DNA of 54,555 bases, taken from contig JAFZWN010000036.1 of assembly GCA_017617295.1 (NCBI GenBank), positions 1 through 54,555 of the forward strand, read 5' to 3'. The notes beneath the pieces are model-generated. The model was not told the origin of the DNA, ran no database searches, and saw nothing but the letters and a program-made list of their open reading frames with translations. This document shows positions 9,377 to 16,805 of the stretch, one piece after another (the stretch's first letter is position 1; the number at the start of each line of letters is the position of its first letter). The translations under genes and the position numbers were made by a program. This DNA is from Clostridiales bacterium (GTDB lineage Bacteria > Bacillota > Clostridia > Saccharofermentanales > Saccharofermentanaceae).

Positions 9377-9499
9377 ATGTACCACAAAAATGCTCAAAAC
9401 TCCGATTTGTGTGGTACGGGTATGTGGTACATTCGGGCTGATGTACCACAAAAATGCCGAAAACTCCGATTATGTGGTACCGGTATGTGGTACATTCCG
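9377..9499. repeat. Two tandem copies of a ~60-bp inverted-repeat element (family A)
   Basis: Copy 1 at 9377-9436 and copy 2 at 9441-9499 (period 63-64 bp). Each holds one GTACCACA arm, a 22-23 nt loop (AAAATGCC or AAAATGCT, then AAAACTCCGAT), one TGTGGTAC arm, a 5-nt gap and a second TGTGGTAC arm. Arms lie at 9379, 9410, 9423, 9443, 9473 and 9486. In RNA, either downstream arm could pair with the first. The element sits in the 445-bp gap between divergent genes. The rest of the gap (9179-9376 and 9500-9571) shows nothing recognisable. A diverged copy is at 42200-42251. Confidence 0.85.
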
Positions 9500-9571
9500 T
9501 CAAACGGCAAGAATGAAACCTGTCTGATAAAGCCGCTTCGATCCCCCCGAGATCGTGTCCGAATCTTTTAC

Positions 9572-9580
9572 TGGTATAAT
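9572..9580 (+). promoter_or_regulatory. Extended -10 promoter of the methyltransferase/Nudix run
   Basis: TGgTATAAT, a perfect extended -10. Transcription would start near 9587, followed by AAGGAGG at 9605-9611 and the ATG at 9624. It probably drives 9624-13411. Confidence 0.7.
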
Positions 9581-9623
9581 ACTACGTGGGACGGGGACAG
9601 ATATATAAGGAGGATCTCGGGAA

Positions 9624-10403
9624 ATGGACACGCTCAATAATTCGGGAACCGTTAAGGACCAGTATAAGACGTCGGATAACCTGGATATCAGGATCGCCAT
9701 ACACAGCAGATACTCGACCAACAAGACCGGATTCGGCAACTGGATAATCTCCAATTACGGGATAGAAAAAGGCATGCGGGTGCTGGAGCTCGGATGCGGT
9801 ACCGGCAATATGTGGACCGGCAAGAAAGACCTGACGGACATGTGCTCCGAACTGATACTTTCGGACTTCTCGGAAGGCATGATCAGCAAGGCGAAGGAGA
9901 ATCTCGACGGATACGGCAATATAAGATACCAAGTGATCGACATTCAGGATATCCCGTATCCCGATGATTCTTTTGACATGGTGATCGCCAATATGATGCT
10001 CTATCATGTGCCGGATCTTCAAAAGGGTCTCTCGGAAGTAAGACGCGTTTTAAAGGACGGCGAGAAGTTCTGCTGCGCGACTTTCGGCGTGAACGGGCTG
10101 ATGGAAAGTATCGTCTCGATGTTCTCCGAATTCGATGCGGTCAGTGAAACCAACTACAACTTCACATTGCAAAACGGCCGGGATAAACTCTCGCCGTTCT
10201 TCTCCGATATAGAGATGCTTCATTACGACGACTCGCTCGAAGTCACGAACATAGAGGACATGATCAACTATATCCGTTCCCTGTCGAACATGTCGGCACT
10301 TTATAAGCTTCCCGAAGAGACGATCCGCGGGGTGCTTCAGAGGAATATGAGTGACGGGATCCTGAAGTTGCCGAAGGATTACGGGATGTTTATCGCGAGA
10401 TAA
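9624..10403 (+). CDS. Class I SAM-dependent methyltransferase (UbiE/Methyltransf_11 type)
   Basis: A 259-residue soluble methyltransferase. Motif I (VLELGCGTGNMW) starts at about residue 53, followed by the acidic strand (LILSDFSEGMISKAKENL), then VIDIQDIPYPDDSFDMVIANMMLYHV, the motif IV region, and LSEVRRVLKDGEKFCCATFG. This is the Methyltransf_11 layout used on small molecules. It is the first gene of a tight plus-strand run with a Nudix hydrolase, a second methyltransferase, a Nudix fusion and a racemase homologue. Its own consensus AAGGAGG site fits the start. The substrate is not predictable. The N-terminal 45 residues are longer than the minimal fold. Confidence 0.9.
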   Translation: MDTLNNSGTVKDQYKTSDNLDIRIAIHSRYSTNKTGFGNWIISNYGIEKGMRVLELGCGTGNMWTGKKDLTDMCSELILSDFSEGMISKAKENLDGYGNIRYQVIDIQDIPYPDDSFDMVIANMMLYHVPDLQKGLSEVRRVLKDGEKFCCATFGVNGLMESIVSMFSEFDAVSETNYNFTLQNGRDKLSPFFSDIEMLHYDDSLEVTNIEDMINYIRSLSNMSALYKLPEETIRGVLQRNMSDGILKLPKDYGMFIAR

Positions 10404-10418
10404 GAAAGGAGAACTCTC

Positions 10419-10901
10419 ATGGATGATATAGGATTTAAGACAGACTCGGGAAAGTTCAGGTTAAGAGGGGTCGGAATAGTGATCAGAAACGGCTGCGTCC
10501 TGATGGTCCACGACGAGAAAAGAGGATACTATTACCCGATAGGCGGCGCGGTCAGGATCGGCGAGTCGACCGAAGAGGCCGCAGTCCGGGAAGTGTTCGA
10601 AGAGAGCGGCCTGAAGGTTAACATCGACAGGCTCCTTCTGGTCCAGGAGAACTTCTTTGATATTGAAGATGAACTGCACCACGAGATCGCTTTCTGTTAC
10701 CTAATGAAAGATATCGGGGATCAGGAATTATCCGGAGACCGCGTGCTGGATTACAGCGCCGAGGGGCTGGCGTGGCTTCAGATCGAAAGGTTTCATGAAT
10801 ACAAGGCCTACCCTGAGATCTACGGTACCCTTCTTAAGGACCTGCCTTCAGAGATCACGCATGTAGTAGTGAATGACAGTAAAAGAGGAGTTTTCTCATG
10901 A
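10419..10901 (+). CDS. Nudix hydrolase
   Basis: A 160-residue Nudix enzyme that would cleave nucleoside diphosphates linked to another moiety. The Nudix box is complete: GGAVRIGESTEEAAVREVFEESG fits G-x5-E-x7-REUxEExGU in residues about 43-66, giving the catalytic helix and metal ligands. The start follows AAGGAG by nine bases. It begins 15 bp after the first methyltransferase and its stop overlaps the next start by four bases (ATGA), so it is translationally coupled to the second methyltransferase. Nudix genes of this kind are often annotated as MutT-like; the true substrate could be a nucleotide sugar, NADH or dinucleotide. Confidence 0.92.
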   Translation: MDDIGFKTDSGKFRLRGVGIVIRNGCVLMVHDEKRGYYYPIGGAVRIGESTEEAAVREVFEESGLKVNIDRLLLVQENFFDIEDELHHEIAFCYLMKDIGDQELSGDRVLDYSAEGLAWLQIERFHEYKAYPEIYGTLLKDLPSEITHVVVNDSKRGVFS

Positions 10902-11695
10902 CACATATAAAAGGACTGGAATGGACATTCGATAAGGCCGCGGACCTCTATGACAGGATGCGCCCGGGATATCCCGACGAACTCTATCAGGCGATCTTCG
11001 ACTATATCAGGATAGGTCCCGAAAGCAGTGTCGTCGAAGTCGGAAGCGGAGCAGGACAGGCCACCTCTCCCCTCCTTCGTACGGGCTGCCGCCTGATCTC
11101 CGTGGAATACGGCTCGAGCTTCGCGGATCTCCTCTCGGAGAAATACCGTGACTGCCCGAACTTCTCGGTAATAAACGGCAGGTTCGAAGAGACTTCACTC
11201 CCAAACGATTCGTTTGACCTCGTCTATTCGGCGACGGCTTTTCACTGGGTACCCGAAAAGGAAGGCTACACCAAGGTCTTCTCTATGCTCCGTAAAGGCG
11301 GCGCTTTTGCGAGGTTCGCGAACCATCCTTTCGCTGCGGGAAACGACCCTGATCTGTGTTCCGAGATCAACGGACTCTACGGGGAGTACTATGCCTCTTA
11401 CCATAACCGTAAGATCGAGACCCCGAAGGAATATTCTGACGAGGAGGCAAGGACTCTGGCGGATATAGCTTCGGCCTACGGCTTCACCGGCATCAGGTAT
11501 AAGATGTTCAAGCGCGAGCGCGTCTTCACCGCCTCCGAATATATCAGTCTCCTGGGAACTTATTCCGATCATATCGCGATAGAGGAGAGCATCCGTACCG
11601 TCTTCTTCAGTAAAGTCGAAGAAGCGATACAAAGGCACGGGGGAACTATCACTATCTGTGATACGATAGATCTGGAACTGGCACGAAAGGAATAG
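10898..11695 (+). CDS. Class I SAM-dependent methyltransferase
   Basis: A 265-residue soluble methyltransferase of the Methyltransf_11/25 type, distinct from the one at 9624. Its opening (WTFDKAADLYDRMRPGYPDELYQAIFDY) is typical of a widespread family of small-molecule methyltransferases. Motif I is VVEVGSGAGQAT, the acidic residue is in ISVEYG, and FDLVYSATAFHWVPEKEG supplies the FHW motif. It starts four bases inside the Nudix gene and ends six bases before the Nudix-SAP fusion gene, so the three are very probably one operon. The substrate is unknown. Confidence 0.9.
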   Translation: MTHIKGLEWTFDKAADLYDRMRPGYPDELYQAIFDYIRIGPESSVVEVGSGAGQATSPLLRTGCRLISVEYGSSFADLLSEKYRDCPNFSVINGRFEETSLPNDSFDLVYSATAFHWVPEKEGYTKVFSMLRKGGAFARFANHPFAAGNDPDLCSEINGLYGEYYASYHNRKIETPKEYSDEEARTLADIASAYGFTGIRYKMFKRERVFTASEYISLLGTYSDHIAIEESIRTVFFSKVEEAIQRHGGTITICDTIDLELARKE

Positions 11696-11701
11696 CAGCT
11701 T

Positions 11702-12700
11702 ATGAAGACCGTTAAGGTAGTGGCCGCGGTGATATTTGACGGCAATAAGATCTTCGCGACGCAGCGGGGCTACGGCGACTTCAAGGACGGGTGGGAATTT
11801 CCCGGAGGAAAAGTGGAGTCCGAAGAGATGCCCGAAGATGCGCTCGTCAGAGAGATAAAAGAGGAGCTCGACGCCGACATCATCTGCGGAGATCTTCTGT
11901 GCACAGTCGAATACGATTATCCCGGATTCCACCTGTCGATGGACTGCTTCAGGGCTTCTTTAAAGGAAGGCTCGAAGATGAAGCTCCTGGAGCACGAGGC
12001 GGCCAGGTGGCTGGCTCCCGACGAGCTCGATCAGGTCGGGTGGCTCCCGGCCGACATCGAAGTCGTTAAGGCGATAAAAGAGGCAGACGGCAGCCGCGCC
12101 GCAAGGCCCGATTTTGACCGGATAAAGACTTTCGACGAATTCAAAAAGTATTACTGGTACAGGGAAGAACTCATAAAGATCTGCAGGGATAAAGGCCTTC
12201 ATCACGAGGGAGGAAAGATCGAACTCTATGAAGTGATCGAGGCTTATTTCGCAGGGGAAAAGATACTGCCGAAGAAAAAGGCTCCGAGGAGCAGGAAGCC
12301 CCTTGTGACTGAACTGACTCCGGAAACCGGGCTCATCGAGTGCGGTTTTACTTTCGGACCGAAGTTCAGGGATTTCTTCAAAAAGATGACGGGGCAGGAG
12401 AACTTCAGGTTCAATGTCGACATGGTCGCCACCGCCAAAGCGGTAAAGGAATCGGGCGACACATCGTTCACCCTGGGGGACCTCCTCGATATCTACTACG
12501 GGAAGAAGACATACGCGACATACGACAGGTCCGCGCTTCAGTGGAATAAGTTCGTGAAGGACTTCTGTTCCGACCCTGTGACAGAGCAATATCCCGAGAG
12601 GCTCAAGGCCGCAGCATCTCTTTGGAAGATCGTCCGGGAATCCGATATGGAAAAAGTCTACTCGCACGAACTTCTCATAAGATACAAAGACAGGATCTGA
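11702..12700 (+). CDS. MutT-type Nudix hydrolase fused to SAP/DUF6434-like domains
   Basis: A 332-residue two-part protein. Residues 1-130 are a MutT-like (8-oxo-dGTP diphosphatase class) Nudix domain: VAAVIFDGNKIFATQRG, GWEFPGGKVE, then REIKEELDAD completing the Nudix box. Residues about 137-332 begin with RPDFDRIKTFDEFKKYYWYREEL, then a SAP-like helix-extension-helix (CRDKGLHHEGGKIELYEVIEAYF). The tail (TFGPKFRDFF, FNVDMVATAKAVKESGDTSFTLGDLL) is a helical domain I associate with SAP/DUF6434 proteins. SAP modules bind nucleic acid in other proteins, so the fusion could link nucleotide cleansing with DNA or RNA contact; that is inference. There is no stop or frameshift between the parts. The ribosome site is AAGGA. 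Confidence 0.8.
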   Translation: MKTVKVVAAVIFDGNKIFATQRGYGDFKDGWEFPGGKVESEEMPEDALVREIKEELDADIICGDLLCTVEYDYPGFHLSMDCFRASLKEGSKMKLLEHEAARWLAPDELDQVGWLPADIEVVKAIKEADGSRAARPDFDRIKTFDEFKKYYWYREELIKICRDKGLHHEGGKIELYEVIEAYFAGEKILPKKKAPRSRKPLVTELTPETGLIECGFTFGPKFRDFFKKMTGQENFRFNVDMVATAKAVKESGDTSFTLGDLLDIYYGKKTYATYDRSALQWNKFVKDFCSDPVTEQYPERLKAAASLWKIVRESDMEKVYSHELLIRYKDRI

Positions 12701-12718
12701 CGACCGAAAGGAGATTAT

Positions 12719-13411
12719 ATGCGTAAGATAGGATTAGTCGGCGGGACCGGACCCGAGTCCACGCTCATGTACTATAAGGAACTGAATTCGAGGATCGACG
12801 CCATCACCGGGTCTCAGACAATGCCCGATATAGCCATAGAGAGCGTCGACTTTAGAAGGGCATGGAGATATGTCAGCGAAGAAAGATACGGTCTTCTGGC
12901 GGATTATCTGACAGAAAAACTCGATAACCTCATAAAGGGCGGCGCCGAGGTAGTCTCACTGTCGGCCGTCACCATGCATGTCGTTTTTGACGAGATCTCC
13001 TCCCGTATCTCATATCCTCTTATCAGTATCCCGGGAGCGGTCAGAGATCACATACTCGCGAACAACATAAAAAGGGTCGGTCTTCTGGGGACCCTCTATA
13101 CGATGGAGATGGATTATATGCGTAAGCCCCTGCAAGAAGCGGGGATAGGAGTCGCCATCCCATCCGCTTCGGAGCGCAGCCTGATCGGCAAAAGGATATT
13201 TGAGGAGCTCGAAAACGGCATCGTAAAAGAGTCCACTCTAGCGGAATTCCGGAACATTATAAACAGGATGAAGGACGAGGAAGGCATCGAAGCCGTTATC
13301 CTGGGCTGCACCGAACTCCCCCTTCTCTTAAACTCCGGCAACTGCCCGGTCACGTGCCTCGACAGCGTCGATATCCATATCGCAAAGCTGATCGAAGAAG
13401 CTATGAGATGA
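12719..13411 (+). CDS. Aspartate/glutamate racemase family protein lacking one catalytic Cys
   Basis: A 230-residue protein of the Asp/Glu/hydantoin racemase family, YgeA-like, with GLVGGTGPESTLMYYKELN at the N-terminus and GCTELPLL near residues 196-203 (Cys197). Racemases of this family use two cysteines. The first normally lies in a CTNTMH or CNTAH motif, but here the segment reads LSAVTMH, placing Ser82 at the usual Cys and Val84 at the usual Asn. The enzyme may therefore be an altered racemase, a lyase-like relative or inactive. It ends the operon that starts at 9624, 18 bp after the Nudix fusion, with a clean AAAGGAG site. Confidence 0.85.
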   Translation: MRKIGLVGGTGPESTLMYYKELNSRIDAITGSQTMPDIAIESVDFRRAWRYVSEERYGLLADYLTEKLDNLIKGGAEVVSLSAVTMHVVFDEISSRISYPLISIPGAVRDHILANNIKRVGLLGTLYTMEMDYMRKPLQEAGIGVAIPSASERSLIGKRIFEELENGIVKESTLAEFRNIINRMKDEEGIEAVILGCTELPLLLNSGNCPVTCLDSVDIHIAKLIEEAMR

Positions 13412-13472
13412 GAAACCGTGAGGATACTTGCTCTTATTCTTTAAATAAGAAAAATTTCTCATACCTTTTTTT
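13408..13472 (+). terminator. Possible terminator after the 9624-13411 operon
   Basis: The outer stem ATGAGAAA (13408-13415) pairs with TTTCTCAT (13455-13462). An inner CTTATT/AATAAG hairpin is enclosed, and T7 follows at 13466-13472. The stem starts inside the stop codon region of the racemase gene. The long loop makes it less certain than a compact terminator. Confidence 0.4.
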
Positions 13473-13521
13473 GCGAGAAAAATGTAGAATGATAAAAGTG
13501 AAAATATAACTGGAGTATGGT

Positions 13522-14664
13522 ATGAAGATCTTTCTTAAGATAATCGGAGTGTTTTTCCTGTTCCTTTTGTCAACGCTGGCGATAGTGATAGTCGGTGCTT
13601 ATGGAGCTCTCAAACTCGCTCTCGAAGGTCCGTCGGAACATTTTAAGAACATTTTCGTCTCGTCGATGATGGAGTCGAGCGCAGGTCCCATCGTTATCAG
13701 ATGGATGATGCCCGAGGACCAGATCAATGCGATCCTCGAGGGCAACAAGACAATGGTCTTCGACCAGGTCACGGATGTCGAGCTCGTTACGGTAATGAGA
13801 GAAGAGGCCGCTGCGGCAGCTGCCGAGGCAGCAGCGAATTCGGACGCACAGGAGATAGTAGATCCCGATCCCGACGGAGACGGAATTGAACTTCACGAGA
13901 TATCGGGTCCCATGTATCACGGCATGATGATGATCGTTTACGATCCTTCGCGCGTCATCGTCGGGACCATCGACAATTACACGCACTCCGGAGCCGGAAT
14001 GAACCTGCAGCAGCTGATCGAGAAATACGGCGGCGTGGCAGGTATCAACGGCGGGCAGTACGAGGATGAGAGCGGCCTGGGTATCGGCGGCTGGCCGATC
14101 GGCGTCGTTATCTCTCAGGGCGAGCTCCGCCAGAACGGCGGTAACTGGGAGGATCCCAACTATGTTCCCGCTCTCGATGCCAACGGCAATCCCATCCCCA
14201 CACCCGTACTCTCGTCGAACTTCCCCACAGCTGGATTCAACCAGGACGATATCCTCGTTGTAGGTAACATGAGCGGTTCGTATGCACAGGGCATCGGACT
14301 GCGCGATGCGGTATCTTTCGGTCCCGCTCTGATAGTAAACGGAGAGGCAGCCGACTACAGCGGCGTAGGCGGAGGTCTGAACCCCAGATCCGCCATAGGC
14401 CAGAGAGCCGACGGAGCCGTGCTCCTTCTTGTTATCGAGGGACGCCGCGCGACATCCATGGGCGCCACGATGGCTGATCTCATTGACATTATGGTCGAGT
14501 ACGGCGCAGTCAACGCCATGAACCTCGACGGCGGTATGTCATCCTCGATGTGGTATAACGGCGAGGAGATCGTGGACAATGCACAGCTTAGGCAGGAGCG
14601 CGCCATCCCCACGGCTTTCATCGTACTTCCTCTTGAAGATGCGGCATCAGCGGAGGAGGCATAA
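13522..14664 (+). CDS. Membrane-anchored phosphodiester glycosidase (NAGPA/DUF2233 family)
   Basis: A 380-residue protein with an N-terminal signal anchor (residues about 1-30), placing the rest outside the membrane. The catalytic domain (about 125-370) has the family landmarks GVAGINGGQY, GWPIGVVISQGEL, the RSAIGQ segment, LLVIEGRR and the C-terminal NLDGGMSSSMWYNGE. The family includes the uncovering enzyme NAGPA and bacterial exopolysaccharide-associated proteins that hydrolyse or rearrange sugar phosphodiesters. An Ala/Glu-rich coiled stretch (EEAAAAAAEAAANSDAQE) links anchor and domain. Its stop overlaps the start of the next gene by one base, so the two are coupled and probably act together at the cell surface. 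The ribosome site is CTGGAG. Confidence 0.88.
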   Translation: MKIFLKIIGVFFLFLLSTLAIVIVGAYGALKLALEGPSEHFKNIFVSSMMESSAGPIVIRWMMPEDQINAILEGNKTMVFDQVTDVELVTVMREEAAAAAAEAAANSDAQEIVDPDPDGDGIELHEISGPMYHGMMMIVYDPSRVIVGTIDNYTHSGAGMNLQQLIEKYGGVAGINGGQYEDESGLGIGGWPIGVVISQGELRQNGGNWEDPNYVPALDANGNPIPTPVLSSNFPTAGFNQDDILVVGNMSGSYAQGIGLRDAVSFGPALIVNGEAADYSGVGGGLNPRSAIGQRADGAVLLLVIEGRRATSMGATMADLIDIMVEYGAVNAMNLDGGMSSSMWYNGEEIVDNAQLRQERAIPTAFIVLPLEDAASAEEA

Positions 14665-15938
14665 TGAAAAAACACGGTCAGGGCAAACACAAGTATTCGG
14701 TTGAAGAAGCACACGTCGTTACTCCCGTCGTTAAAAAGGACGGGACGGAAGTAATTCCCGAGCAGAAGGGATCCGGTGATAAGGATCCGAAAAGAGCCAA
14801 AAAGTCTTCTGCCAAAGACACCAAAAAAGGCAAAAAGAAAAAGAAGAAGTTCCATATCTATGTGGCAGTGCTCATCGTATGGCTTGTTGCCGTAACATGG
14901 GTCATCATGTACGAATACGACAAGTTCAATACCTTCCTTCTCGATTACGAGGCATCCTATCAGGCTTCGCAGCCGGAACTCGTAATGGATGAGGTTTTTA
15001 CGCATTTCGAGCAGCGCGACATCGAGTATATCTGGGCTAATATGGCCGAGCATCCCACGGCATCTCTGTTCGAGGACGAGCAGACGATCAAGGACTACAT
15101 GCTCGACATGATCGAAGGAAAGACACTGACTTATATCGAGTCTGGAGACTATACGTCCGATCATCCGACATATGCGATCGAGGCTGACAGCTACGTCATC
15201 GGTTCGGTCACTCTGTCGAGAGACCTCCTGCAGAAAAGGGAATACGGCTTCCCCACCTGGGTCTTAAGCGAGATCTCTTTCCCCTCTCTCCCTCTGGAAG
15301 GCGCGGCCGTTACTCTTCCCGCGAACTTCACCGTTTATGTAAACGGGATCCAGCTCGACGATACCTATGTAACGGACGAGACGACGGTCGGAGAAGACGA
15401 GCTTCAGTACGTATCTCCCTACGGCGGCGAGATCCCGGGATTCAAGACATATGCGGTATCGGGTCTTTACTACGAGCCCGAGATAGTCGTCAAGGATTTT
15501 ACCGGAGCGGAAGTTGCCGTCGATTACGATGAATCACTCGATATCTACAGCACGGGTTATACATCCGAGCATCCCGAAAAGGAAGAGCTCGAGCAATTTG
15601 GCATCGACTTCTCGTCGACCTTTGTAAGCGTCATCTCCAAGGACGCCAACATCTCAGCTCTCGACCCTTACTTCCCGCCCGACAGCGTGGCACTCGACTA
15701 CATAAGCAGGAGTACGGCTCTCCGTTACTTTACGAGCCACAGCTCGATGACGATCGAGAATACCGAAGTGACCGAATTCATTGCCTATACGGAAGACACC
15801 GTCTATATGGAAGTCTATGTTGAACAGTGGATGCAGCTGGGCTGGGGCGGAAGCGATCCCGAAGTCGTTCCCACCACGACGCATATCTACTGCGTCAGGA
15901 TAGACGGCGAATGGCAGGTAGCGGGAATGCGTTACTGA
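14664..15938 (+). CDS. Membrane-anchored protein with NTF2-like repeats, partner of the glycosidase
   Basis: A 424-residue protein not matched to a named family. A Lys-rich cytosolic tail of about 65 residues (KKGKKKKKKFHIY) precedes one transmembrane helix, and the remaining about 335 residues are extracytoplasmic. Two segments look like NTF2/DUF4878-type cone folds: about 90-165 (VMDEVFTHFEQRDIEYIWANM onward), and the C-terminal part ending in THIYCVRIDGEWQVAGMRY, the usual closing strand of such folds. Between them lies a beta-rich piece (VTLPANFTVYVNGIQLD). It overlaps the phosphodiester glycosidase by one base, so a joint role in surface polymer processing is likely. A hairpin at 16033 follows. 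Confidence 0.65.
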   Translation: MKKHGQGKHKYSVEEAHVVTPVVKKDGTEVIPEQKGSGDKDPKRAKKSSAKDTKKGKKKKKKFHIYVAVLIVWLVAVTWVIMYEYDKFNTFLLDYEASYQASQPELVMDEVFTHFEQRDIEYIWANMAEHPTASLFEDEQTIKDYMLDMIEGKTLTYIESGDYTSDHPTYAIEADSYVIGSVTLSRDLLQKREYGFPTWVLSEISFPSLPLEGAAVTLPANFTVYVNGIQLDDTYVTDETTVGEDELQYVSPYGGEIPGFKTYAVSGLYYEPEIVVKDFTGAEVAVDYDESLDIYSTGYTSEHPEKEELEQFGIDFSSTFVSVISKDANISALDPYFPPDSVALDYISRSTALRYFTSHSSMTIENTEVTEFIAYTEDTVYMEVYVEQWMQLGWGGSDPEVVPTTTHIYCVRIDGEWQVAGMRY

Positions 15939-16032
15939 TATCTGATACTAAGGGCAGCGGGCGCCTGCCGGACACTTCCCTAAAAAGACCCGGTAAAAGG
16001 TGATCCCCCATGATTATAGTCCCGGTGAAAAT

Positions 16033-16088
16033 ATCCGGAGCATCAAAAACTGCACAAAGTTGATGCTCCGGATTTGTTATATATTTAT
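16033..16088 (+). terminator. Strong hairpin after the glycosidase operon, possible terminator
   Basis: A perfect 13-bp stem ATCCGGAGCATCA/TGATGCTCCGGAT (16033-16045 and 16061-16073) with a 15-nt loop, followed by the AT-rich tail TTGTTATATATTTATG. The tail is weak for a terminator, so a leader role for the following hsp20 gene is also possible. Confidence 0.5.
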
Positions 16089-16199
16089 GCTCCGTTTTAT
16101 AGGAAACGAACTATAATACGGGCTGAACAAAGGAACGAAGATCAACCGATCAGACCTCCGCCCCAATGCTCGGACAACAATAAAAAGGAGATGATAATT

Positions 16200-16646
16200 A
16201 TGTTGATGTCCGATATTTTTGGAGAGAATTTGTTTGATGAATTTTGGGGTTTCCCGACGCGCGAGCTCAGTAACCTCGACAAGAAGATCTACGGGAAGAA
16301 CGCTGCCCGCATGATGAAGACCGATGTCAACGAGACCGACACCGACTACGAGATGGAGATGGATCTTCCGGGCTTCAAGAAAGATCAGATAAGCGTTAAG
16401 CTCGAAGACGGATACATGACCATCAGTGCGGCCAAGGGTCACGACACCGAGAAGAAGGACCGCCACGGCAAGATCATCCGTCAGGAGAGATATACCGGAG
16501 CGATGCAGAGATCTTTCTATGTAGGCGATGCCGTCAAGACCGAAGACGTCAAGGCCAGATTCGAAGACGGCGTATTAAAGCTCTTTATCCCCAAGAAGGA
16601 ACTCAAGGCATTGCCGGCCAATAATACCATTAATATAGAAGGCTGA
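16200..16646 (+). CDS. Small heat-shock protein, Hsp20/alpha-crystallin family
   Basis: A 148-residue ATP-independent holdase. The alpha-crystallin domain spans about residues 40-140: DVNETDTDYEMEMDLPGFKKDQISVKLEDGYMTIS, the QERYTG segment, and the signature VKARFEDGVLKLFIPKK. The C-terminal tail carries NTINIEG, a variant of the IxI anchor. I chose the ATG at 16200 because AAGGAG (16185-16190) lies nine bases upstream; the frame is open further upstream but has no ribosome site. TATAAT at 16112-16117 could be its -10. I see no CIRCE inverted repeat, so HrcA control is not supported. Confidence 0.93.
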   Translation: MLMSDIFGENLFDEFWGFPTRELSNLDKKIYGKNAARMMKTDVNETDTDYEMEMDLPGFKKDQISVKLEDGYMTISAAKGHDTEKKDRHGKIIRQERYTGAMQRSFYVGDAVKTEDVKARFEDGVLKLFIPKKELKALPANNTINIEG

Positions 16647-16672
16647 GCCTTTAACCTCCTCATAAACCAAAC

Positions 16673-16715
16673 GGACCGTCCAAAGGAGAAAACCTCCCGC
16701 GGGCGGTCTCTTGTA
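16673..16715 (+). terminator. Possible terminator after hsp20
   Basis: The stem GACCGTCC (16674-16681) pairs with GGGCGGTC (16701-16708), one G-U pair, with a 19-nt loop. The tail is TCTTGTATAT. It is a moderately convincing rho-independent terminator between hsp20 and aspS. Confidence 0.4.
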
Positions 16716-16727
16716 TATAAAAAAACT

Positions 16728-16770
16728 GTCAACTCGTTGACCGCACGGGTTTTAAGGGGTAAATTATAGT
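16728..16770 (+). promoter_or_regulatory. aspS promoter with a palindrome over the -35 box
   Basis: TTGACC (16737-16742) is followed after 17 bp by TAAATT (16760-16765), with TATAGT just beyond (16765-16770). The perfect palindrome GTCAAC-TC-GTTGAC (16728-16741) covers the -35 box and could be an operator. Confidence 0.5.
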
Positions 16771-16805
16771 ATAAAATTTTATAAGGAAACGGAGTATTCA
16801 TCATC

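Noticed and set aside
9261..9503. Small open frames on both strands across the family A repeats
   Set aside because: Their residues simply translate the inverted repeats (repeated CTTY and CGT words), with no consistent start or ribosome site.
16074..16199. N-terminal extension of Hsp20
   Set aside because: The frame is open but there is no ribosome site, and the extra residues do not resemble Hsp20. AAGGAG supports 16200.
16033..16199. CIRCE (HrcA) operator in front of hsp20
   Set aside because: The TTAGCACTC/GAGTGCTAA arms are absent; the hairpin there has an unrelated sequence.
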